From Owenia fusiformis (lineage: Eukaryota > Annelida > Polychaeta > Sabellida > Oweniidae), in NCBI GenBank assembly GCA_903813345.2, contig CAIIXF020000006.1, forward strand, positions 28,529,936 through 28,593,935: DNA of 64,000 nucleotides, read 5' to 3'. Below, piece after piece: positions 1 through 9,287 of this stretch; positions within the stretch are counted from its first letter, which is position 1, and each line of letters begins with the position of its first letter. Under the pieces are notes generated by a model. It saw only the letters and a program-made list of their open reading frames with translations. It had not been told where the DNA came from and ran no database searches. A program made the position numbers and the translations under genes.

Positions 1-362
1 TACTCGAAGCATTCTTTCAAAATTTTGAATCTGCCATTTTCTTTATGTCAACTCCCTATGTCATTTGACCGATCAGTGACGATGGTCATCTCTGTATTTT
101 CCATTGACGTTTTTGTCATCCCTGAACCCTGGGGTATTCCCCCTCTTGCTACGCGTGATGACGTTGTTATAGTCTCCAACTTTTTGTGGATGGTGTTCGG
201 CAGTTGGTGTTTGTGTTGAGTAGTTGGTGTTCAGTGTCTGTCACAAATGGCAAGTGGAATAACTTTTACCTTGTATATGTGACTTGAATCTCCAAATAGA
301 AATTCCTAAAATTTTCAAGGAAGGTATGAATATATTGTGTTTCATTTATTTATACCTATGTA

Positions 363-480
363 AGGAGGGCTGGGCTACAGATAACAGCATTCCAATGTAG
401 GAATCTTGTCACGAATTATGTAAATGTAAGGAGGGCTACAGATACTTGCATACCAATGTAGGAATCTTGTCACAAATCAT
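363..480 (+). repeat. two diverged copies of the UBR4 donor-junction unit
   Basis: Two units starting TGTAAGGAGGGCT share GGCTACAGATA, TACCAATGTAGGAATCTTG and the spacer TTGTCAC with the 56-bp array at 4415-5275, but are about 60 bp long and more diverged. They lie 4 kb upstream of the exon they resemble. Confidence 0.75.
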
Positions 481-763
481 GTATAGATAAAGAATATAAT
501 GTTTCATTATCCAATTATCCATTATCATTATCCATTAGGCAATTCTCTTAGATTTGATTACATCTAAGTATCCAACAAAATGTGTTGGGTACTATTGTTG
601 TTGGACATCTGTACTCGATACAGAAAAATGTTACTCTTAAAGATAAGCAAATGGCCATAACCTTGCATTACTGTTTTTTTGTTCATAAATGATAGCAAAA
701 ACAAAAAAGAATGATTTGTTTAATAAACAGCTATTAGTTCTTAATGACAATGTGATAATTATA

Positions 764-905
764 GGATATCCTATGATTTTGAGGAATATCATTTTTATCT
801 ACGAGGTGATATTGATATCTGCACGAGAGAGCGAAGCGAACGAGTGCATATATCAATATCACCGAGTAGATTAAAATGATATTCTGAAAAAAATCATAGG
901 ATGTT
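764..905. mobile_element. hairpin repeat element
   Basis: A long imperfect palindrome. The left arm (ATCCTATGATTTT..GGTGATATTGATAT) pairs with the right arm (ATATCAATATCACC..AAAATCATAGGAT) around a centre GAGAGCGAAGCGAACGAG. The same layout and a related centre recur at 20735-20885. No coding capacity. Best explained as a non-autonomous foldback or MITE-like element. Confidence 0.7.
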
Positions 906-998
906 CTTATTATCCTACACTCACAAGGAGTGTACTAAATGTATAATATCATTGCAAAATGAATACCATACCAAAAAGAGTCAATTTGGCGGGAAATC

Positions 999-1107
999 AA
1001 CAAGCGGAGTATATCGTCACAATATCCTCCGCATATTGGGGTTTCCGGAGTATATCGTCACGATATCCTCCGTCCGGAGTATATCGTAACGATATCCTCC
1101 GGATATT
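999..1107. repeat. tandem near-palindromes GGAGTATATCGT/ACGATATCCTCC
   Basis: GGAGTATATCGTCACAATATCC, GGAGTATATCGTCACGATATCC and GGAGTATATCGTAACGATATCC-type units follow each other. Each is nearly self-complementary around a CAC or AAC centre. It sits directly after the 764-905 hairpin and may be part of the same insertion. Confidence 0.65.
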
Positions 1108-1249
1108 CATTTTGCCAATAAATATCAAATTTATTTTTTAATGTTATTATACATTTAGTACACTAAGTGTAGGATAATGATTGTTATTTCCTTTCTGTTC
1201 ACAAATCTAATATAATTGATATGATGTTATATCAATATAATTGAATATA

Positions 1250-1312
1250 CAGGGTGGGCCAACAAAAATTGGAACATTTTTCTATTTATTCGATTTTTAT
1301 TTGCCTACCCTG
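1250..1312. mobile_element. 63-bp mariner-like MITE with TA duplication
   Basis: The ends CAGGGTGGGCCAACAAAAAT and (reverse complement) CAGGGTAGGCAAATAAAAAT form inverted repeats. The element is flanked by TA on both sides (1248-1249, 1313-1314). CAGGGT ends with TA duplications are typical of Tc1/mariner-derived miniature elements. Confidence 0.65.
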
Positions 1313-1369
1313 TAGTTTTAATTTTGATAAAGTCTAAGAGAATATGTGCATTTTATTTTAATGTATATT

Positions 1370-1775
1370 AATATAATTGACGATAATTGTAATTAAGTCT
1401 GAGAGAATATGTACTTTTAATAAAGAATCCAGTTTCTTGTTTGATTCCTACAGATGGCCATATATATTTTTTTTCAATGCTGGGTGTTTACTAAGATGAC
1501 GTCATCATAGCAGGAATCACGTAATTGGGCAATTAGAAGCCAATTTCAAGCAGAATCTTGATATGACAAGAAGTTAATATAATTGACGATTATTGTAATT
1601 AAGTCTAAGAGAATATGTGCTTTTAATAAAGAATCCAGGTCTGTTTGTTTGTGTCCTTCTGATGTCCATTTCTTGGGTTTGTGCCAATATTGGGTGTTTA
1701 AATCACTATGATGATGTCATCACAACCAGAACCATGTAATTGGGCAGTTAGAAGCCAATTTCAAGCTGAATCTAG
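1370..1775 (+). repeat. two-copy direct repeat, ~206 bp apart
   Basis: ATAATTGACGATAATTGTAA..AAGAATCCAG..GGGTGTTTA..GAAGCCAATTTCAAG occurs twice (near 1376 and 1582), with moderate divergence in between. Confidence 0.7.
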
Positions 1776-2138
1776 CCTAATTGTCAGTGGATGATACAGT
1801 GTATGTCCAGGGGTTGTATAGAGTTGAGTTGTCATTAAGCTCTGCTTAGGCTCACACAATTTACCGCTTACAGTAGCTTCCAAATTCTGATTCTGAATGA
1901 TTTTGGTCCCTTTTTGGACATGTGCCTTATGTTAGGTTCGTTTTCAATGAGCTTTGATCAAAATGTCCAGGTTCATATGGGTTATTCTGCCGTTAACAAT
2001 GATCCAAATCTTTTTGTTTAAAAAAGGCCAAATAAGGACAAAAATGAAGGATTGATTGTCACGGCTTTCAAACAATGTCAAAATCAGTGCAAAATGTTAA
2101 CTGGAACTGGTTAGGATCTTAGCATGAAGTGGCTCCTC

Positions 2139-2583
2139 AATTACCCAAATGCGAGTAGTTATAGGTAGTTACCAGTTTCACCACCAGGTGGCTGATTCGG
2201 GTCAATTAACATGGCAGGTATATAAGAAAGTTCCCTTAAACTTGAATATTATCAATTTAAGTGGCTCAATTTTCATATCACCCTTATGTGTCTGATACTT
2301 ATACTAATGAAAATATGTCCAGTAAAGCAAAATATTATCTGTCCACTCAAAGAAAAGATATTTCATTTTTTTGTGATTTTATAGCATGGGGTCTATGGGG
2401 AATCTCCCGGAGCTAGAAGTCACATTTTCAAAGAAAATTAATTTTTCAAAGTTGATAAACACTTTTTAAAACCACATTTCTAGATGTAATTTTACATGTA
2501 GATTTCAAATATGATATTACTTTGACTGAATTTTGAATTTTTAGTGACGTAAATGAAGATTATTTCTACTCGCATCTGGGTTA
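2139..2583. mobile_element. ~445-bp TIR element
   Basis: The left end TTACCCAAATGCGAGTAG (2141) and the right end CTACTCGCATCTGGGTTA (2566) are inverted repeats with two mismatches. No coding frame lies between them. TTA may be the target duplication. Confidence 0.55.
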
Positions 2584-2626
2584 TTTAGAATGACCACCAC
2601 TAACAACATTTATATCTCTGATTTAG

Positions 2627-2736
2627 AGCAATGCAAATGGCTTCAAACTAAAGGAGATGATATTGGCTGCAGATATTGTAAAAGACTCCACAGAGTACAT
2701 CCAGATGCATTCACCACCCATAAAGACCCTTCTTCC
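2627..2736 (+). CDS. UBR4: UBR4 exon (first one in window)
   Basis: Acceptor TCTCTGATTTAG before 2627 and a consensus donor GTAAGT at 2737. The frame that joins the next exon reads 36 codons plus two bases, including LKEMILAADIVKD and EYIQMHSPPIKTLL. It ends in CC, which with the G of the next exon makes Pro before TDSEDWKEF. A TAG in this frame lies just upstream, at the intron border, so the exon cannot extend further left. A different frame gives an ATG-started open frame from 2590 across this region, but that frame hits a stop when spliced and is a shadow. The exon is placed by splice signals, phase and helical character. Similarity is less certain than for the later exons. Confidence 0.75.
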
Positions 2737-2908
2737 GTAAGTCTACATATTAAAGAAAAAGTCGTGCAACTTCATTCGGGAAAATTGTAAATAATTTTGA
2801 CAATTTTAAAATCTGTAGTATCTGATTTCTGGATTCTATAGAACAATTGATTTTAGGATAAATGACATTATAAATAATTTCAGGACTGATTGTTATTAAT
2901 CATTTCAG

Positions 2909-3008
2909 GACTGATTCCGAGGATTGGAAGGAGTTTGTTGGCAAGCCAGGCCTGCGGTATGCTCTACAGATGCTAACAGGACTTGCTAAAGGACATGATA
3001 AGACACAG
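2909..3008 (+). CDS. UBR4: UBR4 exon, TDSEDWKEF segment
   Basis: One base plus 33 codons, reading TDSEDWKEFVGKPGL through GLAKGHDKTQ. This matches the vertebrate UBR4 segment with the TD-x-x-DW-x-EFV motif. Acceptor TTTCAG precedes 2909 and donor GTAGAG follows 3008. The acceptor with the first exon bases (TTCAGGACTGATT) is duplicated 25 bp upstream. Using the upstream AG would give an in-frame TAA within six codons, so the downstream one must be the productive acceptor. Confidence 0.9.
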
Positions 3009-3329
3009 GTAGAGTAGTATGGGATTGAATGTGCATAAAATATCAATGCATTGGTTAAACTCAACGTACAATCTCCCAGTGTATCATCCCACTGGATAAA
3101 CGGTATAACCTCTATATATCATTGCCATAACAAACTTTGTGTAGAACCAAGATTTACTGGCAACCTCCCAGGATAGCTGCCCTATTCCTGAACCCTTGCA
3201 TAAGTTCCATTATGTCTACAGTAAAACATGAAAATCCTGAATCTAGTGAATGCAAAAACCTTGAAATATGAACAGCTATTTAAATTTAAACCATTTTAGC
3301 CAGTCCTAGTTGTGTTCGGAATATACAGG

Positions 3330-3455
3330 TTCTACTGTACTGTACTGTTTTACTGTACCGTACTGTTTTACTGTGCTGTACTGTTTTACTGTACTGTTCT
3401 GTTTTACTGTACTGTACTGTTTTACTGTACTGTTCTGTTTTACTGTACTGTATAT
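3330..3455 (+). repeat. TACTGTACTGTTT satellite in UBR4 intron
   Basis: CTGTACTGTTTTACTGTAC-type units repeat about seven times. The long open frames on both strands here (YSKTVQ and CTVLFY repeats) are by-products of the satellite. Confidence 0.9.
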
Positions 3456-3768
3456 TTAAGGAGAATTTTGACAGATTATTTATTAAAGAATCTGGCCATA
3501 ATGATTCTTCCATTAATTTCATCTTTGACTATTAGTGATGTGCCTTATATATGGTTTAACTTTTTTTTTTCAATTCAATTCAATTTATTTACTAGTATTT
3601 CATAATTCTTATATAATATACACTCTAAAAACAAGCCGCTAGACACCCTAGTGGGTATATGTTGCGGTTTAACAGAAATCATTAAAATGACATCTAGACT
3701 ACATATAAAAAAAACATTTATAATGTTTGCTGAGAAATTGCAGAATAACCTCCAAATCATGATTACAG

Positions 3769-3987
3769 GAAATGGTCGGTCAGGACCTGATTCAAATCCT
3801 ACACAAACTGGAACAAGCCGCCTCAGATGAACATGTTGGCTCCTATGCTGAGAACCTACTGGAGGCTGTCAAAGGAAATCCTAAAGTTCGTGAAAAGATC
3901 GAGGAAGTGCGCAAAAAGACAAAAGCTGAAAAGAAAAGACTCGCGATGGCTGTACGAGATCGGCAACTTGCTGCACTTAGAATGAAG
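3769..3987 (+). CDS. UBR4: UBR4 exon, HKLEQAASDEHVGSYAENLLEA segment
   Basis: A phase 0 to 0 exon of 73 codons. It holds the highly conserved HKLEQ..SDE..G..AENLLEA helix and the basic stretch KKTKAEKKRLAMAVR, both hallmarks of the UBR4 C-terminal region just before the zinc-binding module. Acceptor ATTACAG and donor GTAACT. It is alpha-helical and charged throughout. An ATG at 3772 is internal to the exon and is not a start. Confidence 0.95.
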
Positions 3988-4347
3988 GTAACTGAATTTG
4001 AATTCAGATTGTTACGTCTTCTCCAAAAGTATTTCTCAATAATATTTTAAATTAAATGTTTTACCCGTTCTGTGGAATAAAATATTCTAAATTTTCATGG
4101 CTCATATTCCTAAAATTTGAATTTTTCACTTGTTTCTCAAAAAATCCCAGAAAGAACACTCTAAGCCTTGGTTGCTTAACATGATTACGAACCTATTATG
4201 AATCAATGGAATAATACATCCAGTGAAGCAGCCTTATTGACCAAAATGTGACCTGTTTCAAATCTAAATCAGAAAAATAATATGTACATTGCTTTCGCAT
4301 GAAAAATAATAATATAGAATCCTGCACATTGTAACTCCTGTCTTCAG

Positions 4348-4470
4348 ACTAATGAGAAGGGACAGGTGACTGTGACTGATTCAGTGCTGAAGCAGATGGA
4401 AGACTTGAAGGAAGAGACTGGTCTTGTATGTTGCATATGTAGGGAGGGCTACAGATACCAGCCTACCAAG
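4348..4470 (+). CDS. UBR4: UBR4 exon, CCICREGY zinc-binding segment
   Basis: A phase 0 to 0 exon of 41 codons. It begins [12 protein letters not shown], has the helix [13 protein letters not shown], and ends in [14 protein letters not shown]. The Cys pair (CxxC inside CCIC) is the first half of the atypical single-zinc RING-like fold of UBR4, which recruits UBE2A/B-class E2 enzymes (established for the family). Donor AAG|GTAAGA. The last ~40 bases of the exon plus the first ~16 of the intron are the founder of a 56-bp tandem array that fills most of the next intron. Confidence 0.95.
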
Positions 4471-5275
4471 GTAAGAATCTTGTGTATTGCATATGTAGGG
4501 AGAGCTACAGATACCAGCCTACCAAGGTAGGAATCTTGTGTATTGTATATGTAGGGAGAGCTACAGATACCAGCCTACAAAGGTTGGAATCTTGTGTATT
4601 GCATATGTAGGGAGGGCTACAGATACCAGCCTACCAAGGTAGGAATCTTGTGTATTGTATATGTAGGGAGAGCTACAGATACCAGCCTACCAAGGTAGGA
4701 ATCTAATGTATTGCATATGTAGAGAGGGCTACAGATACCAGCCTACCAAGGTAGGAATCTTATGTATTGCATATGTAGAGAGGGCTACAGATACCAGCCT
4801 ACCAAGGTAGGAATCTTGTGTATTGCATATGTAGGGAGGAATACAGAGACCAGCCTACCAAGGTAGGAATCTTGTGTATTGTATATGTAGGGAGGGCTAC
4901 AGATACCAGCCTACCAAGGTAGGAATCTTGTGTATTGTATATGTAGGGAGAGCTACAGATACCAGCCTACAAAGGTTGGAATCTTGTGTATTGCATATGT
5001 AGGGAGGGCTACAGATACCAGCCTACCAAGGTAGGAATCTTGTGTGTTGCATATGTAGGGAGGGCTACAGATACCAGCCTACCAAGGTAGGAATCTTGTG
5101 TATTGCATATGTAGGGAGGGCTACAGATACCAGCCTACTAAGGTAGGAATCTTGTGTGTTGCATATTTAGGGAGGGCTACAGATACCAGCCTACTAAGGT
5201 AGGAATCTTTTGTGTTGTACATGTAGAGAGGACTAAAGATACCGGGCTACCAAGGTAGAAACCTTAAGTGTCGTA
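4415..5275 (+). repeat. 56-bp minisatellite made of the UBR4 exon/donor junction
   Basis: Fifteen head-to-tail units with exact 56-bp spacing. The CAGCCTAC landmark recurs at 4459, 4515, 4571, 4627, 4683, 4739, 4795, 4851, 4907, 4963, 5019, 5075, 5131 and 5187, with a diverged unit at about 5243. The first unit is the real end of the preceding exon. Each later unit copies the codons for [13 protein letters not shown] and the splice donor (AAGGTAGGA, or AAGGTTGGA in two units). Units differ from each other by few substitutions. Reading through from the true donor reaches TAG exactly at the second unit's donor. Confidence 0.95.
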
Positions 5276-5537
5276 TATCATCTCTTTAGGGAAATAGTTT
5301 TTATCCATGATTGTAAAATTCATTGTGAAAATTATAATTTTGTACAAAATGAAAATGTTGGAACAAGAGATTTTGAAAATTTTTGGAAATGGTGAGCCAA
5401 AAATGAAATTTGATTCAAAATGAAACTTTGGAGAAAATAAAAACATGTGTAGTAAGAGAGAATTAAATTAACATACATATCGAGAAGCCAAATCTAAAGG
5501 ATAAGATATCATGCTACTTTAACTATCCCCTTTTCAG

Positions 5538-5671
5538 GTACTTGGGATCTATACATTTAGTAAACGGGCTAATCTGGATGATTCGGAGAACAAACCACGC
5601 AAGGCCCAGGGCTATTGTACCGTGTCACACTTCAACATCGTGCATATTGACTGCCATCTGGCAGCTGTCAG
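5538..5671 (+). CDS. UBR4: UBR4 exon, HFNIVHIDCHLAAVR segment
   Basis: Forty-four codons plus two bases. It reads VLGIYTFSKRANLDD, then ENKPRKAQGYCTVSHF, then NIVHIDCHLAAV, with Arg completed in the next exon. The H-x2-V-H-x-DCH cluster supplies the second half of the zinc-binding site begun in the CCIC exon. Acceptor CCTTTTCAG, donor GTTAGT. The separation between the two Cys/His halves and the KVLGIYTF link is that of the UBR4 family. Confidence 0.95.
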
Positions 5672-5924
5672 GTTAGTTAAAAACTCAGTTCTTCATATCA
5701 GTCTTTGCATATAATTGTGAAAGCCAGATTCTCTTCTTATTGCTAAGCTGTAAAGTTGTTTCCTTGTTGTGGTTACCACCTGACTTTCACTTGAGTGATC
5801 TGAAATGGAGATGAACAATCTAGAGAGAACCACTGTCAAGTTAACAGGTTTTGGTTTTCATTGTTCATCGCATAGATGTGTCATATAATACATTTATTGA
5901 AAATGCAGACCACAGCAAAAAATT

Positions 5925-6870
5925 CAGTAGTATACAATATCATCAGATGATATATTAAACATTATCCCACCCTTAGTGGGATAATAAGATCATATAATGG
6001 TTGATTCTGTATATCATTACACTCTTGTGAGTATATGATATATATAGGTTATTTACTGGGAGGGATTGAATATGGGTTTTATTCCGAGGGACAATATGAT
6101 ATTGACCGAAGGGTAATATGATATTGACCGAGGGAACGCAGTGACCGAGTGTCAATATGACATTGCCCAAGGTCAACATAATTTTTCATGCAATACGCTT
6201 GAATACGATTTTTCCCAGGGACAATACGATTTTTTCATGTAATATGATTCAATAAGATTTCTATTCCTTCATATTTCCCTGGGAAAACAGTAGTAGTATG
6301 GAATAAATTCACTCATTCCCTTCGGTTACTCGTGAGTCGTTAATTTATTCCATAATACTACTGTTTTCCCAGGGAAATATAAAGGAATAAAAATCGTATT
6401 GAATCGTATTACATGAAAAAATCGTATTGTCCCCGGGAAAAAAATCGTATTGGAGCGTATTACATGAAAAAATCGTATTGTCCCCGGGAAAACATCGTAT
6501 TGGAACGTATTAACCTATTTTTGGTTTTCCTGTTATTTTTAACCTTGGCTTATTGATAAAAGCATTTTCAAAATGTAACATTTTAGAGGAATGTATTATG
6601 GAATAAATAGGTTATTTCTGGTCAGGATTGAATATGGGTTTTATTCCGAGGGAAAATATGATATTGACCTTGGGAAATATGATATTGACACTCGGTCGCT
6701 GCGCTCCCTCGGTCAATATCATATTACCCTCCGGTCAATATCATATTGTCCCTCGGAATAAAACCCATATTCAATCCCTCCCAGTAAATAACCTATATAT
6801 ATCATATACTCACTTGATTATAAACACGATATACAGAATGAACCATTATATAACCTCATAATATACATCA
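5925..6870. mobile_element. cluster of three hairpin elements in UBR4 intron
   Basis: Three foldback units follow one another: about 5925-6180 (centre GAGGGAACGCAGTGACCGAG), about 6236-6415 (arms ATTTCCCTGGGAAAACAGTA / TACTGTTTTCCCAGGGAAAT, centre CCCTTCGGTTACTCGTGAG) and 6606-6800 (arms TAGGTTATTT..GGGTTTTATTCCGAGGG / inverse, centre CACTCGGTCGCTGCGCTCCC). Between the last two lie short tandem copies of AAAAATCGTATTGTCCCCGGG. The first and third share sequence but differ in orientation and decay. Confidence 0.75.
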
Positions 6871-6944
6871 TGAGAGTATTTTCAACAGTATACATCATCA
6901 TGAGATTTATACTTCAACAATCAACATTCTCATTTGATGATGTT

Positions 6945-7526
6945 CCTGTTTGTTTTAGACATGCCAGAGGGAGAGAGGAATATTATCATGAGATGATATT
7001 TTCAACAATGTACATTATCATGAGATATTCCTGTTTGTTTTAGACATGCCAGAGGGAGAGATGAATATTATCATGACATGATATTCTCAACAATATACAT
7101 TATCATGAGATATTCCTGTTTGTTTTAGACATGCCAGAGGGAGAGGGGAATATTATCATGAGATAATATTCTCAACAATGTACATTATCATGAGATATTC
7201 CTGTTTGTTTTAGACATGCCAGAGGGAGAGAGCAATATTATCATGAGATGATATTCTCAACAATGTACATTATCATGAGATATTCCTGTTTGTTTTAGAA
7301 ATGCCAGAGGGAGAGAGCAATATTATCATGAGATAATATTCAGAGATAATATTCTGAGATAATATTCTCAACAATGTACATTATCATGAGATATTCCTGT
7401 TTGTTTTAGACATGCCAGAGGGAGTGAGGAATATTATCATGAGATGATATTCTCAACAATATACATTATCATAATCATGAGATGTTCCTGTTTTTTATTT
7501 TAGACATGCCAGAGGGAGAGAGGAAT
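6945..7526 (+). repeat. 85-bp minisatellite made of the UBR4 acceptor/exon junction
   Basis: Seven copies of CTGTTTGTTTTAG followed by ACATGCCAGAGGGAG. Exon-like starts fall at 6959, 7044, 7129, 7214, 7299, 7410 and 7504, with 85-bp spacing except for 111 and 94 bp in the last two steps. The last copy is the functional acceptor of the exon at 7504. Each copy carries about 23 bases of true exon 5' sequence and then an AT-rich spacer (ATTATCATGAGATGATATT). Starting at an upstream copy stays open only to the TAG of the next copy's acceptor. Confidence 0.95.
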
Positions 7527-7629
7527 GGGAGAGTGCTGTGCTACAGAATGCCAATACAAAGTGTAATGGGCTGCTGCCACTGTGGGGCTCTCAGATACCA
7601 GAATCAGCATTTGCTAACTGTCTTGCAAG
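7504..7629 (+). CDS. UBR4: UBR4 exon, HARGREEWESA segment
   Basis: One base plus 41 codons plus two bases. It reads R-HARGREEWESAVLQNANTK, then CNGLLPLWGSQIPESAFANC and LA. This is almost unchanged relative to vertebrate UBR4 (RGREEWESA..QNANTKCNGLLP.WGP). Donor GTAGAG. The start is fixed by phase: AG from the previous exon plus A gives Arg. This is the last of seven near-identical acceptor copies. Confidence 0.95.
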
Positions 7630-7837
7630 GTAGAGTAACAGAACTTCTATGTTTCTCATTTATGAGGGAATTAAACGCAAGATAAAATTTGTTCGGCATT
7701 GACCAAAAAAGCTTCTGCCCAGGTTTTCTGAACATTTCCTCCAATCATTAAACTCAGTTAAGTTTGAAGTGGAAAGCACTCGCTATGCGCTAAATACGGT
7801 GATTAAGGTATTTGTAATTAATCTTCACTAGCCAGTC

Positions 7838-8073
7838 TGAAAGGGATATTCCTCGCCAGACTATCTCTCTTCTTATATGGTGGCTATAACCATATATATA
7901 CTCTCCAGGTTTAGCAAAACACCCCCAAATGTTTTGATATAGTCAATATTGATTACTTGAAAATGTAGTGATCAAATCCAGCGGGCTGCCATCTTTGAAG
8001 ATTTCACTCAGGAAGTTATAGCTACCATATCTGGAGAGAAATAGTCTGGCACGGAATATCCTTTAAAGTGCAG
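7838..8073. mobile_element. ~235-bp TIR (MITE-like) element
   Basis: The left end (CTGAAAGGGATATTCC and GCCAGACTATCTCTC) is matched in inverse by the right end (GAGAGAAATAGTCTGGC and GGAATATCCTTTAAAG). The AT-rich inner arm GGTGGCTATAAC/GTTATAGCTACC also pairs. Non-coding. Confidence 0.65.
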
Positions 8074-9287
8074 AGTTTGTTGTAATATCCCAGACTGTAT
8101 ATCACTCCAATAAATGTAGGTGTCCCTACAAAAAAGATATTAAAATTAGAATATATGATTTTGTTGTTTTGCCCTTTCAAGGAGGGTTCAGGAACTCCTA
8201 CATGCCAGTATGTAATGTCTGAATGACATCCAAGACATCTTGTTCAAATAAAGTCCAAATAAATGTGAGATATGTATACAATATTTATTATGAAAACATG
8301 TACATACACTACCAATTTCATCAGTGGGTTATCAAAAAAATGTGTCTTTCCCTGGTCTCTGCTGATGAATTTACTCATCCAAAACATGTTTTATTGAAAA
8401 AGAGCAGTTGAATGAACTATGTGTTGTTCATCTTCACAGAGACTGAAAAAAATATCTCTGATCTTCAGCAGCCTGCCTTAAAAGCAGATTTTGTTGATAG
8501 GTAATATCCCAGACTGTTTATCATCTCCAACCTCCTCCACCTTTGTTGTTTTTTATTAAAAAAGGAAATAAGTAATAATAATATGTGGTTTGTTGTTTAA
8601 CCCCTTCAAGGAAGGGTCAGTATTCAGCAGCTCTTATTATCCCACCGAAGGAAGTTCGAGGGGGATATAGAAAAGCCATCCGTCCGTCCGTTTATCCGTC
8701 CGTTCGTCCGTCCATTTGTCTGTCCGTTCGTGTGTCCTGGCAATAACTCAAATACCGGTTGACGAATTTCATTCAAATTTTATAGGCTTATGCCTTATGC
8801 GTGTAGGACCTCTGCTCGAGAAGGAATTTTCAATATGGTCGCTAAATTTAAAATGGCAGCCATTTTTCCTAAAAAATATAATCTTTAATAAATCAAATAT
8901 TAGTGGATGGATTTGGTTCAAATTTTATATGCTGTTGCCTGGGTACAAAGGAGCCTTGCTCAAGAGGACATTTTCAAGACGGCCATTTATTGGAAAAAAT
9001 ATAATCTTTGATAACTCAAATACTAGTGGATGGATTTGGTTCAAATTTTATATGCTGTTGCCTGGGTACAAAGAGCCTTGCTCAAGAAGACAATTTCAAG
9101 ATGGCCACCATATTTCAAAATGGCGGCCATTTTTCGTAAAAAAACATTATGTTTGATTACTCAAATACCATTGAATGGATTTGGTTCAAATTTTACATCC
9201 TGATGCCTAGGGACACAGAAGCTCTGCTCGAGAAGGGATTTTCAAGATGGCAGCTAAATTTCAAAATGGCCACCATTTTTATTATTA

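Larger units (their letters stand above)
1..2626 (+). other. UBR4 intron or upstream region, no gene recognised
   Basis: No coding exon could be supported here. Bases 1-240 have an open minus-strand frame of about 55 codons (HQLPNTIHKKLETITTSS and onward) that looks like the tail of a repeat-borne frame, but I cannot assign it. The rest holds two diverged copies of the UBR4 donor-junction repeat (363-480), a hairpin element (764-905), a cluster of GGAGTATATCGT palindromes (about 999-1107), a 63-bp mariner-like MITE (1250-1312), a two-copy direct repeat (about 1370-1775) and a TIR element (about 2139-2583). UBR4 must continue to the left of this. Confidence 0.5.

Noticed and set aside
2590-2790. 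ATG-started 66-codon frame with CRYCKRLH, suggestive of a zinc-finger or transposase piece
   Set aside because: A different frame of the same stretch, 2627-2736, splices in phase with the next UBR4 exon (EYIQMHSPPIKTLL-P-TDSEDW). The 66-codon frame hits TGA when spliced.
3286-3605. repetitive proteins YSKTVQ / CTVLFY on both strands
   Set aside because: Produced by a TACTGTACTGTTT satellite; not coding.
4415-7526. CRISPR-like regular repeats (56 and 85 bp periods)
   Set aside because: Units are contiguous with no unique spacers, and they copy the neighbouring exon junctions of a eukaryotic gene. They are minisatellites.
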